Source: Helicobacter rappini
GTDB lineage: Bacteria; Campylobacterota; Campylobacteria; Campylobacterales; Helicobacteraceae
Assembly (NCBI RefSeq): GCF_900198625.1
Contig: NZ_FZPK01000021.1
Location: forward strand, 1-46,667
Length of the DNA stretch: 46,667 nucleotides
Direction of reading: 5' to 3'
Part shown: positions 23,830 through 33,046 of the stretch, piece by piece
How positions within the stretch are numbered: the stretch's first letter is position 1
Layout of the letters: each line of letters begins with the position of its first letter
Notes under the pieces: generated by a model
Seen by the model: the letters and a program-made list of their open reading frames with translations, nothing else
Databases searched by the model: none
What the model was told of the DNA's origin: nothing
Position numbers and translations under genes: made by a program

Positions 23830-25314
23830 TTAAATATAGTTTGGTGCATCATTTGCAAACAACACTAAATCATTTTGTTTGCCACTCTCGGCTAGAATCT
23901 CTTCTAGTTTTGTTTTGTCTTTGAGTATGATTTTTTGCGGTGTTGTTATGTGTGTATCAAGGATTTTTGCGTTTAAATCCCCTGTGATAATTGCTATATC
24001 AAACACTTTATCTATTTTTTGTGCTAATTCTATATTACTTGCTTCATCATGCTCGACTAAACCCGGCGTTACGATGATTTTTCTACCATTATGAAGTGAA
24101 GCAAGGCGGATAGCCTCACTCATACCCTCAAGATTCCCATTAAAACTATCATCAATGATAACCTTTTGTGCTGTGTCTATGCGTTGCAATCTATGCGGGA
24201 TAGGTGTGAGTTTTGCTACCGCCTTTTGCAAAGCGTTTATATCCATGCCTAGCGTTTTTGCAATCATGATTGCCACTGCGATATTATCGATATTAAACCG
24301 CCCTAATATCTTGCATGTAAATGGCACAAAAACAGAATCTAGCTCTAAGCTAAATGAAGTCTTTTCAAGTGTAGATTCTATATCTTTAAGCTTTGGTGGA
24401 TAGGCTACAATCTTTTTCATATTTGCTTCAAACTGCGGTGGCAGGACATTTGCATAGCTATTATCTTTTTGCACAAACGCATGTGTAAGCCTTGTTGAAT
24501 ATAGCAGTTCAAACTTTGTTTTTGTCGTTGTCTCAATATTTTTAAAATACTCAATATGTGCGTGTCCTATCTTGCCTATCACTGCATAATGATGCTGCAG
24601 TAACTCTGCAATCTCTTTAATATCCCCGACTTGCCTAGCCCCTGCCTCTGCTATATAAATCTCATGTGTAGCATTAATATTTTGATTAATATCTGCGACT
24701 AAGCCCTTATAGGTATTCACACTGCGTGGCGTTGCATAAACGCTAAATTGCTGTTGCAAGATTTGAGCGATAAAGTTTTTTATACTTGTTTTGCCATAGC
24801 TTCCAGTAATTGCAATAATCTTTAGATTCTGTAATTGTTGCAATTTATTATGTGCTTTTTTCGCATAGATTCTAAAGAGCAAACTCTCACACATATTCGC
24901 ACATAAAAAGCCCAAAATAAGCGGCACTAAAGCATATATATGTGTATGAAAAACAAACACACACAAGCACACACTAAGGATAGTAAAAAGCAATATAAAT
25001 GCAAATAATCGCTTAACCCTTTGTGTCCATACAAGCTTTTTATCAAGGCTTTTATACCACAAAAAAAGCAGGGGCAAATACATCAAATAAAAATATCCAT
25101 AAAAAAGCATACCATGATAAAACATCGATAGCCCCGCATACATAACAAGCGGCACAACAAAATAATAGATATGCCATATACCTTTATGATGTTTTGTAAG
25201 GATACGCAAAAAGCTGTAATTATACCATTGAAGCGTAGTCGCAAGATAATGAGATAATGCGAATACAAAAAGTATGTAAGTAACAATATCAAAAAGCGAT
25301 AAAAAAAGATTCAT
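23830..25314 (-). CDS. murF: UDP-MurNAc-tripeptide:D-Ala-D-Ala ligase
   Basis: A 494-residue Mur ligase that adds D-Ala-D-Ala in peptidoglycan precursor synthesis. The ATP loop is AITGSYGKTSIKNFI near residue 175; later family parts are RSVNTYKG, EAGARQVGDI, KIGHAHIEYF, and IDDSFNGNLEGMSEAI. Unlike most MurF, the N-terminus (about residues 1-150) holds several hydrophobic segments, as in the Helicobacter/Campylobacter type. Its ATG overlaps the acyP stop (TAATG), so the two are coupled. Confidence 0.9.
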   Translation of the reverse strand: MNLFLSLFDIVTYILFVFALSHYLATTLQWYNYSFLRILTKHHKGIWHIYYFVVPLVMYAGLSMFYHGMLFYGYFYLMYLPLLFLWYKSLDKKLVWTQRVKRLFAFILLFTILSVCLCVFVFHTHIYALVPLILGFLCANMCESLLFRIYAKKAHNKLQQLQNLKIIAITGSYGKTSIKNFIAQILQQQFSVYATPRSVNTYKGLVADINQNINATHEIYIAEAGARQVGDIKEIAELLQHHYAVIGKIGHAHIEYFKNIETTTKTKFELLYSTRLTHAFVQKDNSYANVLPPQFEANMKKIVAYPPKLKDIESTLEKTSFSLELDSVFVPFTCKILGRFNIDNIAVAIMIAKTLGMDINALQKAVAKLTPIPHRLQRIDTAQKVIIDDSFNGNLEGMSEAIRLASLHNGRKIIVTPGLVEHDEASNIELAQKIDKVFDIAIITGDLNAKILDTHITTPQKIILKDKTKLEEILAESGKQNDLVLFANDAPNYI

Positions 25315-25586
25315 TAAGGTAATACCTCAAAGCTTGAAAACTCCATTGAATCAAGTGAGTCAAGGTGTTCTATCTCAAAAGAACTCGCTTTCATTCTGCC
25401 ATTACCCTTTTGCAATGCTGCTAGAAAATCACCTAAATCTTCAAGGCTGACAAATATTTCTACATGCCCGTTAGCAAGGTTTTGCACACTACCTTTATAC
25501 CCTTTAGAATCTGCATAGGCTTTCGTAAAGTTTCTAAACCCTACACCTTGTACCTTACCCTTTGCTGTGATTTTGTAATGTCTCAT
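25314..25586 (-). CDS. acyP: Acylphosphatase
   Basis: A 90-residue acylphosphatase, hydrolysing carboxyl-phosphate bonds such as in acyl phosphates. The signature is KVQGVGFRNF with catalytic Arg18, and SVQNLANGHVE with catalytic Asn36. The length is typical. It is coupled to murF by a one-base overlap, a linkage with no obvious biochemical reason. Confidence 0.9.
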   Translation of the reverse strand: MRHYKITAKGKVQGVGFRNFTKAYADSKGYKGSVQNLANGHVEIFVSLEDLGDFLAALQKGNGRMKASSFEIEHLDSLDSMEFSSFEVLP

Positions 25587-25623
25587 ATTGATCCTTTATG
25601 TGAAAATGTGGGAATCTAGATTC

Positions 25624-25683
25624 TTGTCATTTTGAACCTTTAAAATAACCAAGTTTCTCTTTTGGAATCTAAGATTCAAAATG
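25624..25683. repeat. Partial TTGTCAT-type dispersed element between acyP and HIT genes
   Basis: Starts TTGTCATTTTGAA after AGATTC and ends TTCAAAATG, an imperfect inverted pair, with AGATTC and GAATCT inside and beside it. It is a short relative of the element seen at 39667-39744. Confidence 0.45.
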
Positions 25684-25727
25684 TTTTATTATACTTAATA
25701 ATCATTGGCAACCAAGCTTTTATCAAC

Positions 25728-26066
25728 TCACCCAAAATGTGGTTCTAGTTTGCGTTTTGCAAGTAGGTGAAAATGCAGGTGCGGGACCTCTTGTCCGCCA
25801 TCACTCCCGATATTAGTTATTAATCGATAGCCACTTTCACGCACACCAAGAGTATCTACTACACGCAGGATAAATGCACTCATATTTCCCATAAGATTCG
25901 GTGTAACGCCATTAAAATCTTTTACCCATTTTTTTGGGATAATAAGCACATGTATCGGGGCTTTTGGGGCAATATCATGAAATGCCATAAACTCATCATC
26001 TTCTAGCACAATATTTGCAGGGAGTTCTCTATCAACGATTTTTTCAAAAATGCCTTTTTCTGCCAT
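25728..26066 (-). CDS. hinT: HIT-family nucleotide-binding protein
   Basis: A 112-residue histidine-triad protein of the HinT branch, which hydrolyses nucleoside phosphoramidates. The triad reads HLHFHLLA near the C-terminus; the N-terminus has IVDRELPANIVLEDDEF and FHDIAPKAPIHVLIIPK. I chose the ATG at 26066 (MAEKGIFEKI) because AAAAGGAT lies just upstream and it fits family length; an in-frame ATG at 26096 would add ten residues. It faces away from pheS. Confidence 0.9.
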   Translation of the reverse strand: MAEKGIFEKIVDRELPANIVLEDDEFMAFHDIAPKAPIHVLIIPKKWVKDFNGVTPNLMGNMSAFILRVVDTLGVRESGYRLITNIGSDGGQEVPHLHFHLLAKRKLEPHFG

Positions 26067-26165
26067 GCTATATCCTTTTCTAGTTTTATTTGCCATAGTT
26101 GTATTTTGAATGTATCATTCTAGCAAAAAATACATACTTTGTAGCAAAAATCCATTTTCTTTAGA

Positions 26166-26171
26166 TAGAAT
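26166..26171 (+). promoter_or_regulatory. -10 element of pheS-pheT
   Basis: TAGAAT in GATAGAATAAAG, about 58 bases before the pheS ATG. The leader shows no attenuator or T-box-like structure. Confidence 0.4.
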
Positions 26172-26228
26172 AAAGCTTTCACGGAAAATATTACAAGATA
26201 AAAACCAAAGAAACACTAAGGGCTTTGC

Positions 26229-27242
26229 ATGTTGGAATTAAAACAATGTATAAAAGACACGCTTGCAAAAATAACACAAGCAGATAATAAAGAGATTCTA
26301 GAATCTTTACGCATTGAAATGAGTGGTAAAAAAGGCTATATTACACAAGCATTCAGTAAGCTTGGCACACTTCAAGGCATTGAGAAAAAAGAAGTAGCAG
26401 CAGAATTAAACACGCTTAAAAAAGAGTTTGAAAACATCTTTCATATTAAAAAAGAAGAGATTAGCCTAAAAGATTTAGAACAAAAACTAAAAAGTGAAAA
26501 GATTGATACAAGCCTCTTTAAAAAAGCTAACTTTGCAAGTAATGGACACCCTGTATATCAAATGCGTGATATTATCATTGATTATTTTGTAGGATTAAAT
26601 TTTTCCCTGCAAGATGGTCCTTTTATAGAAGATGATTTTCATAACTTTGAAGCATTAAACCTGCCAAAATATCACCCCGCAAGAGATATGCAAGATACAT
26701 TCTATTTTAAAGATTCCATGCTTTTAAGGACACATACTTCACCTACGCAAATACGCACAATGGAATCTAATAAGCCACCAATTCGCATGATATGCACGGG
26801 GGCTACTTTTAGGCGAGATTATGATATGACACATTCGCCTATGTTTCATCAATGTGAAGGTTTAGTGGTAGAAAAGGGGGATCATATAAGCTTTGCACAT
26901 TTAAGATATATTTTAGAAGATTTTGTAAAGCATATCTTTGGGAGTGATGTGAAAGTGAGATTTCGCTCATCTTTCTTTCCTTTCACAGAGCCTAGTGCTG
27001 AAGTCGATGTGAGTTGTATGTTTTGTAAAGGGGAAGGATGCAGGGTATGTTCGCATACAGGCTTTTTAGAGATACTTGGTTGTGGTGTGGTAAATCACAA
27101 TGTATTTCGTGCGGTGGGCTATGAAGATGTGAGTGGTTATGCCTTTGGCATGGGGATTGAGCGGCTTGCTATGCTGAAATGGGGGATTAATGATTTACGC
27201 AGTTTTTATGAAACAGATTTGAGAATCTTGGAGCAGTTTTAA
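26229..27242 (+). CDS. pheS: Phenylalanyl-tRNA synthetase alpha subunit
   Basis: A 337-residue class II synthetase subunit. Motif 2 is [18 protein letters not shown] with EGLVVE after it; motif 3 is [18 protein letters not shown]. The coiled-coil N-terminus that binds tRNA is present. It forms the alpha2-beta2 enzyme with PheT, whose ATG overlaps its stop by one base (TAATG). Confidence 0.97.
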   Translation: MLELKQCIKDTLAKITQADNKEILESLRIEMSGKKGYITQAFSKLGTLQGIEKKEVAAELNTLKKEFENIFHIKKEEISLKDLEQKLKSEKIDTSLFKKANFASNGHPVYQMRDIIIDYFVGLNFSLQDGPFIEDDFHNFEALNLPKYHPARDMQDTFYFKDSMLLRTHTSPTQIRTMESNKPPIRMICTGATFRRDYDMTHSPMFHQCEGLVVEKGDHISFAHLRYILEDFVKHIFGSDVKVRFRSSFFPFTEPSAEVDVSCMFCKGEGCRVCSHTGFLEILGCGVVNHNVFRAVGYEDVSGYAFGMGIERLAMLKWGINDLRSFYETDLRILEQF

Positions 27243-29629
27243 TGATAGTTACAAGTGAGAGTTTAAGCCATTTTATTCAATTAGGTGGAATCGATTGGAA
27301 AGATCTTGTGCGAGTGTTAAGCAGCATAGGCTTAGAAGTTGAGAGAGAATATGAGACTACAATCCCGCAAAATGTTGTCGTAGCAAAGGTATTGAAAAGG
27401 ACACAACACCCGAACGCTGATAAGCTAAGTGTATGTGAAGTGGATATTGGCACTGAAGTATTACAGATTGTATGCGGTGCGAAGAATGTGTATGCAGGGC
27501 AGTATGTAGCTTTAGCGCTTATAGATTCAGTCCTTCCTTTTGGTAAAGATGGTAGCACTATTATTACAAAAAGTGAGATAAGGGGCGTTGATAGCTTTGG
27601 TATGCTTTGTTCTAGCACAGAGCTTGGATTGCCAAAATTAAATGATGGAATCTTAGAGCTTGATTCTAGCATTGGTGAGCTTGTGCTAGGCAAGGAGCTT
27701 TATACTTACTCAATATTTCACCAAAGTGTGCTAGAGTTAGGCATTACACCAAATAGGGGGGATTGTCTATCTGTGCTAGGTGTAGCAAGAGATATTGCAA
27801 GTGTGTTTAATCTTATTCCTAAAAATATTGTCGCAAATGAGCCAAGCATAGCACTTGGTGTAGGCAGATTCTTACAAGTTGTGCCGCATGGAGATTTGCA
27901 TTCCTCACTTTTATATAGAATCATTGAGATAAAAGAGGGCTATACACCACTTGCCATTGCTCTAACACTTGGACTAAATGGCAGATATAAGCAATGTCCT
28001 ATGAGTAACTTTGCTGAATATGCGACTTATATGACAGGTGTGCTATTTAATGTATATCCTATGGATTCTAATAATGTCTCAAATAATGGGAAAGAAGCAA
28101 AGCTTTTAATAAAAGCAGATGAAAATGGCTTGGAATCTGTCTATGCAGAATTTCATGAAAACGAGACTACAAGACACACTAAACTCACAAGTATTGGTGC
28201 GACTTTCTATGAAGTAGAGAAGCATGATTATCCACGCACTTTTATACTAGAGGCAAGCTTTATAGATTCCGTATTAATTGCTAATAATACCTATGGCATG
28301 GATAAGACAAAGCTAACACATGAAGTATTACACCGCTCTGTTAGGGGTAGTAATCCAGATTTAGAATTAGGTATGAATTTTATGTGTAAGAGTTTAGAAT
28401 CTCTTAATTCAAATCTTTATTCCGGTGTGCAAGAAATACTTAGAGCTTATCCTCCAACAAATATACAAATGACTTTTGAATACATTTCAGACTGCATTGG
28501 AAACACAATAGAAAAAGAAGAAATAGCCCTTTTACTCAAGCGATTAAATTTTAGAATCCAAGCCACTTGCGATGAAAATTTCTTCATCGCCCAGCCACCA
28601 GCTTTTAGAAATGACATTAAAAGTAAGCAAGATATTGCTGAAGAAGTGCTGCGTCTATATGGTGTTGATAATATACAGCCAAAAAAGCATATTATAGAGC
28701 AAATACCACAAACCACACAAGCCTACATCACGCACCAAAAGACAAAGAAGCTACGCACAAAAGCACTAGCACATGGCTACATTGAATGTGTGCATTATGT
28801 ATTTGATGATTCTAAAAAGCTAGAGAGTTTAGGTTTTGAGCCTTTAAATGAAGATAAAAAGCTTTTAAATCCTATTACAAGTGAGCTTGACACATTACGC
28901 CCCTCACTTATCCCGCATATTTTAGAGAGTCTATCAAAGAATAAACGCTATGGATATGAGGGCATACGACTTTTTGAGATTGGATATGTGTATGATAAAG
29001 ATAGAAATGCGAGACAGAATCTTGCCTTTGCAATGAGTGATTATCTAAAAACGCCAAGCTATCCAAACCCTAAGGGAATAGGGCTTGACTTTTTTAACTT
29101 CGCACAAAATGTGAGTGAGATTATCGGTAATTTTGAGTGTATTAATACAGCAAGTAAGTTTCAAAAATCAAGGCTTATCCACCCATATCAAAGTGCAAAT
29201 ATGCTACAAAATGGCGTGATTATCGGCGTAATGTCAAAATTACACCCAAATATTGCAGAAATGTATGATTTAGGAAATGTATATTTTTGTGAAATCGATT
29301 TTGCCTTACTACTCGCACAACAACAAGATGATAAACTTGCAAAAGAGTTTTCAAAATATCAGGCAAATAAGAGAGATTTAACGCTTTTACTTGATAAAAA
29401 TGTAAGCTTTAGCGCGATAAAATCAGAGCTTGAAAAGGCATCATTGCATGATATAAAAGAGATTTTACCACTTGATATATATCATGAAAATGATGATAAT
29501 ATAGCCTTAAGCATTCGCTTCATCTTTCAATCTATGCACGACACACTTACAGAATCTCAAATGCAAGAGAGTTTGCAAAAGATTCTAGACATATTAGAGC
29601 AAAGATTCCATGCGAAACTAAAGCTTTAA
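27242..29629 (+). CDS. pheT: Phenylalanyl-tRNA synthetase beta subunit
   Basis: A 795-residue beta subunit. The N-terminal tRNA-binding domain is visible (VVAKVLKRTQHPNADKLSVC, VCGAKNVYAGQYVALAL), followed by the editing B3/B4 region (SVRGSNPDLELG in the metal-loop area), B5 (PPAFRNDIKSKQDIAEEVLRLYG) and a C-terminal anticodon-binding-like domain (YQANKRDLTLLLDKNVSFS). Slightly longer than usual. Translationally coupled to pheS. Confidence 0.96.
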   Translation: MIVTSESLSHFIQLGGIDWKDLVRVLSSIGLEVEREYETTIPQNVVVAKVLKRTQHPNADKLSVCEVDIGTEVLQIVCGAKNVYAGQYVALALIDSVLPFGKDGSTIITKSEIRGVDSFGMLCSSTELGLPKLNDGILELDSSIGELVLGKELYTYSIFHQSVLELGITPNRGDCLSVLGVARDIASVFNLIPKNIVANEPSIALGVGRFLQVVPHGDLHSSLLYRIIEIKEGYTPLAIALTLGLNGRYKQCPMSNFAEYATYMTGVLFNVYPMDSNNVSNNGKEAKLLIKADENGLESVYAEFHENETTRHTKLTSIGATFYEVEKHDYPRTFILEASFIDSVLIANNTYGMDKTKLTHEVLHRSVRGSNPDLELGMNFMCKSLESLNSNLYSGVQEILRAYPPTNIQMTFEYISDCIGNTIEKEEIALLLKRLNFRIQATCDENFFIAQPPAFRNDIKSKQDIAEEVLRLYGVDNIQPKKHIIEQIPQTTQAYITHQKTKKLRTKALAHGYIECVHYVFDDSKKLESLGFEPLNEDKKLLNPITSELDTLRPSLIPHILESLSKNKRYGYEGIRLFEIGYVYDKDRNARQNLAFAMSDYLKTPSYPNPKGIGLDFFNFAQNVSEIIGNFECINTASKFQKSRLIHPYQSANMLQNGVIIGVMSKLHPNIAEMYDLGNVYFCEIDFALLLAQQQDDKLAKEFSKYQANKRDLTLLLDKNVSFSAIKSELEKASLHDIKEILPLDIYHENDDNIALSIRFIFQSMHDTLTESQMQESLQKILDILEQRFHAKLKL

Positions 29630-29685
29630 AATTAGGCATGGAATTTTTTTTGCTACATTGACTATAAAGTCAAAAAGGAATATAA

Positions 29686-30306
29686 ATGAAATTTGCTAAA
29701 ATTATTGCTATTTTTGGGATAAGTGTGTTTTCTTGTATGATTTTGTATGCTAGTCAAAATCCATTTATGATTAATGCAAATCAAAGGGATTTTCAAGCAC
29801 AGCAAAATAATAAAGGTAAAAAGCATTTAACGACAGAAAGCGTGCAGCTTCCAAGTAATGCAAGGGAGCTAAAAAGTGTTACACTCACTTTTCAAAATCT
29901 TGATGGCACGACTGAGAGCAAACAGCTAAAAGTAGATAAAACAATCGATTGGCATTATCCCATTAAAATTACACAGCAAGAGGCTATAAGAAATATTTCC
30001 AAGCGATATTTTAGCTTGAATGATTTTGAGTTTTACATGGAGGGCAAAACCTTTGTGATAAGCTCACCAAAGCATAGAATCTTACGACACTTTTTACTTG
30101 CAAATCCTACGACTATTGTAGTAGATTTTAGCCGCGATAAAGGTGCAGCCTATGATGGCAATATCGGCACAGGTGAAAAGTATTATGCAAAAGTTGGCGT
30201 AAATGCAAAAAGCAATCTCTACCGCGTAAGCATAGAACTCGATGGTATCTATCAATACACATTGAAAAGCGCTAAGAATAATACACATACGATACAGCTA
30301 AGATAG
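29686..30306 (+). CDS. AMIN-domain periplasmic protein
   Basis: A 206-residue protein with a signal peptide (KIIAIFGISVFSCMILYA) and an AMIN-like beta domain in the second half: SLNDFEFYMEGKTFVISSP, HFLLANPTTIVVDFSRD, and NLYRVSIELDGIYQYTLK. AMIN domains bind peptidoglycan or target proteins in the cell envelope. No catalytic amidase domain is attached. AAAGGAAT precedes the start; a TATAAA at 29663-29668 may be its -10. It follows pheT by 56 bases. Confidence 0.75.
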   Translation: MKFAKIIAIFGISVFSCMILYASQNPFMINANQRDFQAQQNNKGKKHLTTESVQLPSNARELKSVTLTFQNLDGTTESKQLKVDKTIDWHYPIKITQQEAIRNISKRYFSLNDFEFYMEGKTFVISSPKHRILRHFLLANPTTIVVDFSRDKGAAYDGNIGTGEKYYAKVGVNAKSNLYRVSIELDGIYQYTLKSAKNNTHTIQLR

Positions 30307-30442
30307 ATTCTTGTTGTGGCTTAAACAGAAAGAATCTAAAAATTCCTAAATTTATCAAAACATAGGCATGAATTGCACATTTACTCTAATATACAAACAT
30401 TTCTTTCTTCGTATTAATATTTTAAAAACTTAGGCACTTTAT

Positions 30443-30477
30443 GCAATCGCTTATTTTATGTAAAAATAAGCGATTGC
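30443..30477. other. Perfect 15-bp inverted repeat (hairpin)
   Basis: GCAATCGCTTATTTT, a 5-base loop ATGTA, then its exact reverse complement. It lies 137 bases past the AMIN gene and 50 bases before a T13 tract. No T run follows directly on the plus strand, so a simple terminator is not certain; an operator or bidirectional terminator is possible. The core ATTTTATGTAAAAATA also occurs before the other T13 tract (about 39864-39879). Confidence 0.75.
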
Positions 30478-30526
30478 AACCCAAAAAAATAATAACCATA
30501 AAAAAAATCAAAATATTTGCAAATCG

Positions 30527-30539
30527 TTTTTTTTTTTTT
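30527..30539 (+). promoter_or_regulatory. T13 tract in the promoter region of the five-gene operon
   Basis: Thirteen T lie between ATCG and GTAAATTGCG, ending 19 bases before a TATAAA (30559-30564) that can serve as -10. Poly-T/A tracts in this position change promoter strength by length variation in H. pylori (for example sabA). The same 13-T tract with the same flanks stands at 39933-39945. Confidence 0.65.
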
Positions 30540-30579
30540 GTAAATTGCGGCATGAGTTTATAAAGAGAGAATAGAGGCG

Positions 30580-31344
30580 ATGATTATCTTAGCACATAGG
30601 GGTTTGAACCATTATATAAAGGCAAATGCAGTTATAGAATCTAATGTGAAATCTAACATAAAAACAGACATAGAAAGAAAAAACGCATTTTCTCATAATG
30701 AAAATAACGCAATAAAAAGAAACATAGAATCTAACATAAAGGCACATAAATCTGGTAATAGTTTGCAAAATTTTCATGAAAGTTTTAGTTTGGGTTATGG
30801 TGTTGAGACAGATATTAGAGATTATTGTTTGGATTTAGTGATTTCGCATGATATGGCAGATTCTAATGCAGAATCTTTTGAGACTTTTTTGCAAACATAT
30901 CAAAAACATGGTAATAATCTCACACTTGCCCTAAATATCAAAGCAGATGGGCTTTGTGTGCCACTAAAAAAGGCGTTGCAACAATATGGCATTAATAATT
31001 ATTTTGTCTTTGATATGTCCTTGCCAGATATGCTTAGCTACATAAAGCATGATATGAATGTATTCACAAGGCAGAGTGAATATGAAAAAATACCTGCATT
31101 GTATGATAAAGCAAAAGGTGTATGGCTTGATGAGTTTTGTAATCATTGGATTAGTGAAGAAATAATTCTTAAACATTTGGATAAAAATAAGCAAATTTGC
31201 ATTGTATCACCAGATTTACATAAGCGAGATTTTTGGCGTGAATGGGACGAGTATAGATACATTATAAATAAGCATAAATTGCATAATAAAATCATGCTTT
31301 GCACGGATTATACACAAGCAGCAAAGGAGTTTTTTCATGGCTAA
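30580..31344 (+). CDS. Glycerophosphodiester phosphodiesterase-like protein with loop insertion
   Basis: A 254-residue protein of the GDPD fold (TIM barrel). The start reads MIILAHRGLNHY with the catalytic HRG, then after a gap GYGVETDIRD (the metal-binding E-x-D) and LVISHDMAD (second catalytic His). Between HRG and the Asn-Ser element lies an unusual ~50-residue polar insertion (30609-30762) with repeats of IESN and SNIK, derived from AGAATCTAA motifs. The gene opens a five-gene operon; its stop overlaps the HAD gene by 8 bp. The family cleaves phosphodiesters; in this setting a glycan or glycerol-phosphate substrate is a guess. Confidence 0.7.
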   Translation: MIILAHRGLNHYIKANAVIESNVKSNIKTDIERKNAFSHNENNAIKRNIESNIKAHKSGNSLQNFHESFSLGYGVETDIRDYCLDLVISHDMADSNAESFETFLQTYQKHGNNLTLALNIKADGLCVPLKKALQQYGINNYFVFDMSLPDMLSYIKHDMNVFTRQSEYEKIPALYDKAKGVWLDEFCNHWISEEIILKHLDKNKQICIVSPDLHKRDFWREWDEYRYIINKHKLHNKIMLCTDYTQAAKEFFHG

Positions 31345-31975
31345 GATAAGAGCGGTTATTTTTGATATGGACGGAGTGTTGATTGAAGCAAAAGATTGGC
31401 ATTATGAAGCGTTAAATAAGGCATTAGGGCTGTTTGGCATGCAAATTAGCCGTTATGACCATTTAGTTACTTTCGATGGATTGCCAACAAAGAAAAAGTT
31501 AGAAATGCTATCTATGGAGAGAAATCTACCACAAGGACTTCATAATTTTATCAATCAAATGAAGCAACTCTATACCATGCAGATTGTCTATACCTCTTGT
31601 AAGCCAACTTTTATCCATGAATACGCTCTCTCAAAGCTAAAATCAGCGGGCTACAAACTTGCCGTATGCTCAAACTCAATACAAGCAACCATTGAAACCA
31701 TGATGCAAAAATCAGCTCTTTTACAATACCTTGATTTCTATCTCTCAAACCAAGATGTAAAAAAGCCAAAGCCAGACCCAGAAATCTATAATAAGGCAAT
31801 AGGACGACTTCAGCTTAAACCAGACGAAGTGATGATAATAGAAGATAATGATCACGGCATTAAAGCAGCTAAAGCTACAGGGGCAAATGTGATGATAGTC
31901 CAAAGCGTTTTAGATGTGAATCTAGACAATATTCAATCACATATAGATCGTTTTGAAAGGAATGCAAATGATTAA
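31337..31975 (+). CDS. HAD-superfamily phosphatase/phosphoglucomutase-like
   Basis: A 212-residue HAD subfamily IA protein. Motif I is VIFDMDGVLIEAKDWHYEAL (nucleophile Asp10, Asp12), motif II VCSNS, motif III Lys in KKPKPDPEIYNKA, motif IV IIEDNDHGIKAAKATGA. A helical cap lies after motif I. It resembles beta-phosphoglucomutase-like phosphatases, several of which work in sugar-nucleotide or capsule pathways. It overlaps its two neighbours by 8 bp each. Confidence 0.82.
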   Translation: MAKIRAVIFDMDGVLIEAKDWHYEALNKALGLFGMQISRYDHLVTFDGLPTKKKLEMLSMERNLPQGLHNFINQMKQLYTMQIVYTSCKPTFIHEYALSKLKSAGYKLAVCSNSIQATIETMMQKSALLQYLDFYLSNQDVKKPKPDPEIYNKAIGRLQLKPDEVMIIEDNDHGIKAAKATGANVMIVQSVLDVNLDNIQSHIDRFERNAND

Positions 31976-32690
31976 TGTGCTTATACCTTTGGCAGGAAAA
32001 AGTATGTTTTTTGATGAAAGTGTCAATATTTTCCCTAAACCACTTATTGAGATTTGCGGTAAGACTATGATAGAGCATTGCTTAGAGAATCTTGCTTTAA
32101 TTCCTAACGCACGATTTATCTTTGTGTTGCGTGAAATGTATGTGAATAAATATCATTTAGATAAAACAATCAAGCTATTAAGTCCAAATACAGAATTTAT
32201 CGTGCTAAAAAATGATACTGCGGGTATGGCATGTAGTGCGTTATTTGCGATTGAATACATTAATAATGATAATGGGCTTATTATATGCAATGCAGATCAA
32301 ATTTTAGATTGTGATTTATCTAAGATTCTAAAATATTTTGCAGATTTTGATGCAGGTGTTATTACATTTCCCTCCATTCATCCACGCTACGCTTATGCGT
32401 GTTTGGATAATGATGGTTTTGTCGTGCAAGTTGCTGAAAAAGTGCCATTAAGTAAAAATGCCATAGCAGGATTTTTCTATTTTAAACACGGAAGATATTT
32501 TGTAGAATCTACACAAAGCATGATTTATAAAGAAATAGCACATGAAGAAAAATATTATATTGCCCCTTGTCTTAATGAAATGATTTTAAAAAATCAAAAA
32601 ATTGCCGTTTATAACATACCAGCAGAACAATATCATACTTTTTATAGTCCTGCTAAGATTACAGAATTTGAAAGGATACACAATGCTTAA
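31968..32690 (+). CDS. Sugar-phosphate nucleotidyltransferase-like protein
   Basis: A 240-residue nucleotidyltransferase-fold protein. It starts MINVLIPLAGKSMFFDE with FPKPLIEICGKTMIEH, matching the N-terminal nucleotide-binding loop and PKP element of NTP-transferases; IICNADQILDCDL carries the metal-binding Asp. The ATG at 31968 is chosen because GAAAGGA sits just upstream and it overlaps the HAD stop by 8 bp, like the other junctions in this operon. It probably activates a small phosphorylated compound with CTP or another NTP; the substrate is unknown. Confidence 0.78.
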   Translation: MINVLIPLAGKSMFFDESVNIFPKPLIEICGKTMIEHCLENLALIPNARFIFVLREMYVNKYHLDKTIKLLSPNTEFIVLKNDTAGMACSALFAIEYINNDNGLIICNADQILDCDLSKILKYFADFDAGVITFPSIHPRYAYACLDNDGFVVQVAEKVPLSKNAIAGFFYFKHGRYFVESTQSMIYKEIAHEEKYYIAPCLNEMILKNQKIAVYNIPAEQYHTFYSPAKITEFERIHNA

Positions 32691-33045
32691 GCAATTAACA
32701 CAAGACTACATAAAAGCCTTTGGCACAAAGGATATAAATGCGATTTCTAATATGCTATGCACAGATTTCACACTATGCGATCCAGAGATTAAAAAGAATG
32801 CAGTAAATGGGATTCAGGGGAAGGAAGCGTGTTTAAAAGCAATGCAGGGCATTTTTGATGGTTGCAAGGCATTAAATTTTAAAGCAAGAAACATCTTTGT
32901 TTGTGAAAATACTACTTTAATCGAGTTTTCTTTGCAGATAGATTCTGTCTTACTAGAGGGTGTGGATATTATAGAATGGGAAAAGAGCAATGAAACTTTT
33001 TTAATGAAAGAATTGCGTGCATATCTTGACATGCCAAAGGGATAA
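32683..33045 (+). CDS. SnoaL/NTF2-like small protein
   Basis: A 120-residue protein with the NTF2-like (SnoaL) cone fold pattern: LTQDYIKAFGTKDINAISNM, then FTLCDPEIKKNAVNGIQGKE, and a string of beta strands to MKELRAYLDM. Start chosen at ATG 32683, with AAAGGA upstream and an 8-bp overlap with the previous stop. Such proteins act as isomerases, dehydratases or ligand-binding partners; none can be chosen here. Confidence 0.68.
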   Translation: MLKQLTQDYIKAFGTKDINAISNMLCTDFTLCDPEIKKNAVNGIQGKEACLKAMQGIFDGCKALNFKARNIFVCENTTLIEFSLQIDSVLLEGVDIIEWEKSNETFLMKELRAYLDMPKG

Positions 33046-33046
33046 T

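Noticed and set aside
26067-26228. T-box or attenuator leader for pheS
   Set aside because: The leader is short and I see no stem-loop series or Phe-rich leader peptide.
27764-27770. G6 run in pheT as a phase-variation tract
   Set aside because: Too short for frequent slippage, and it lies in an essential gene.
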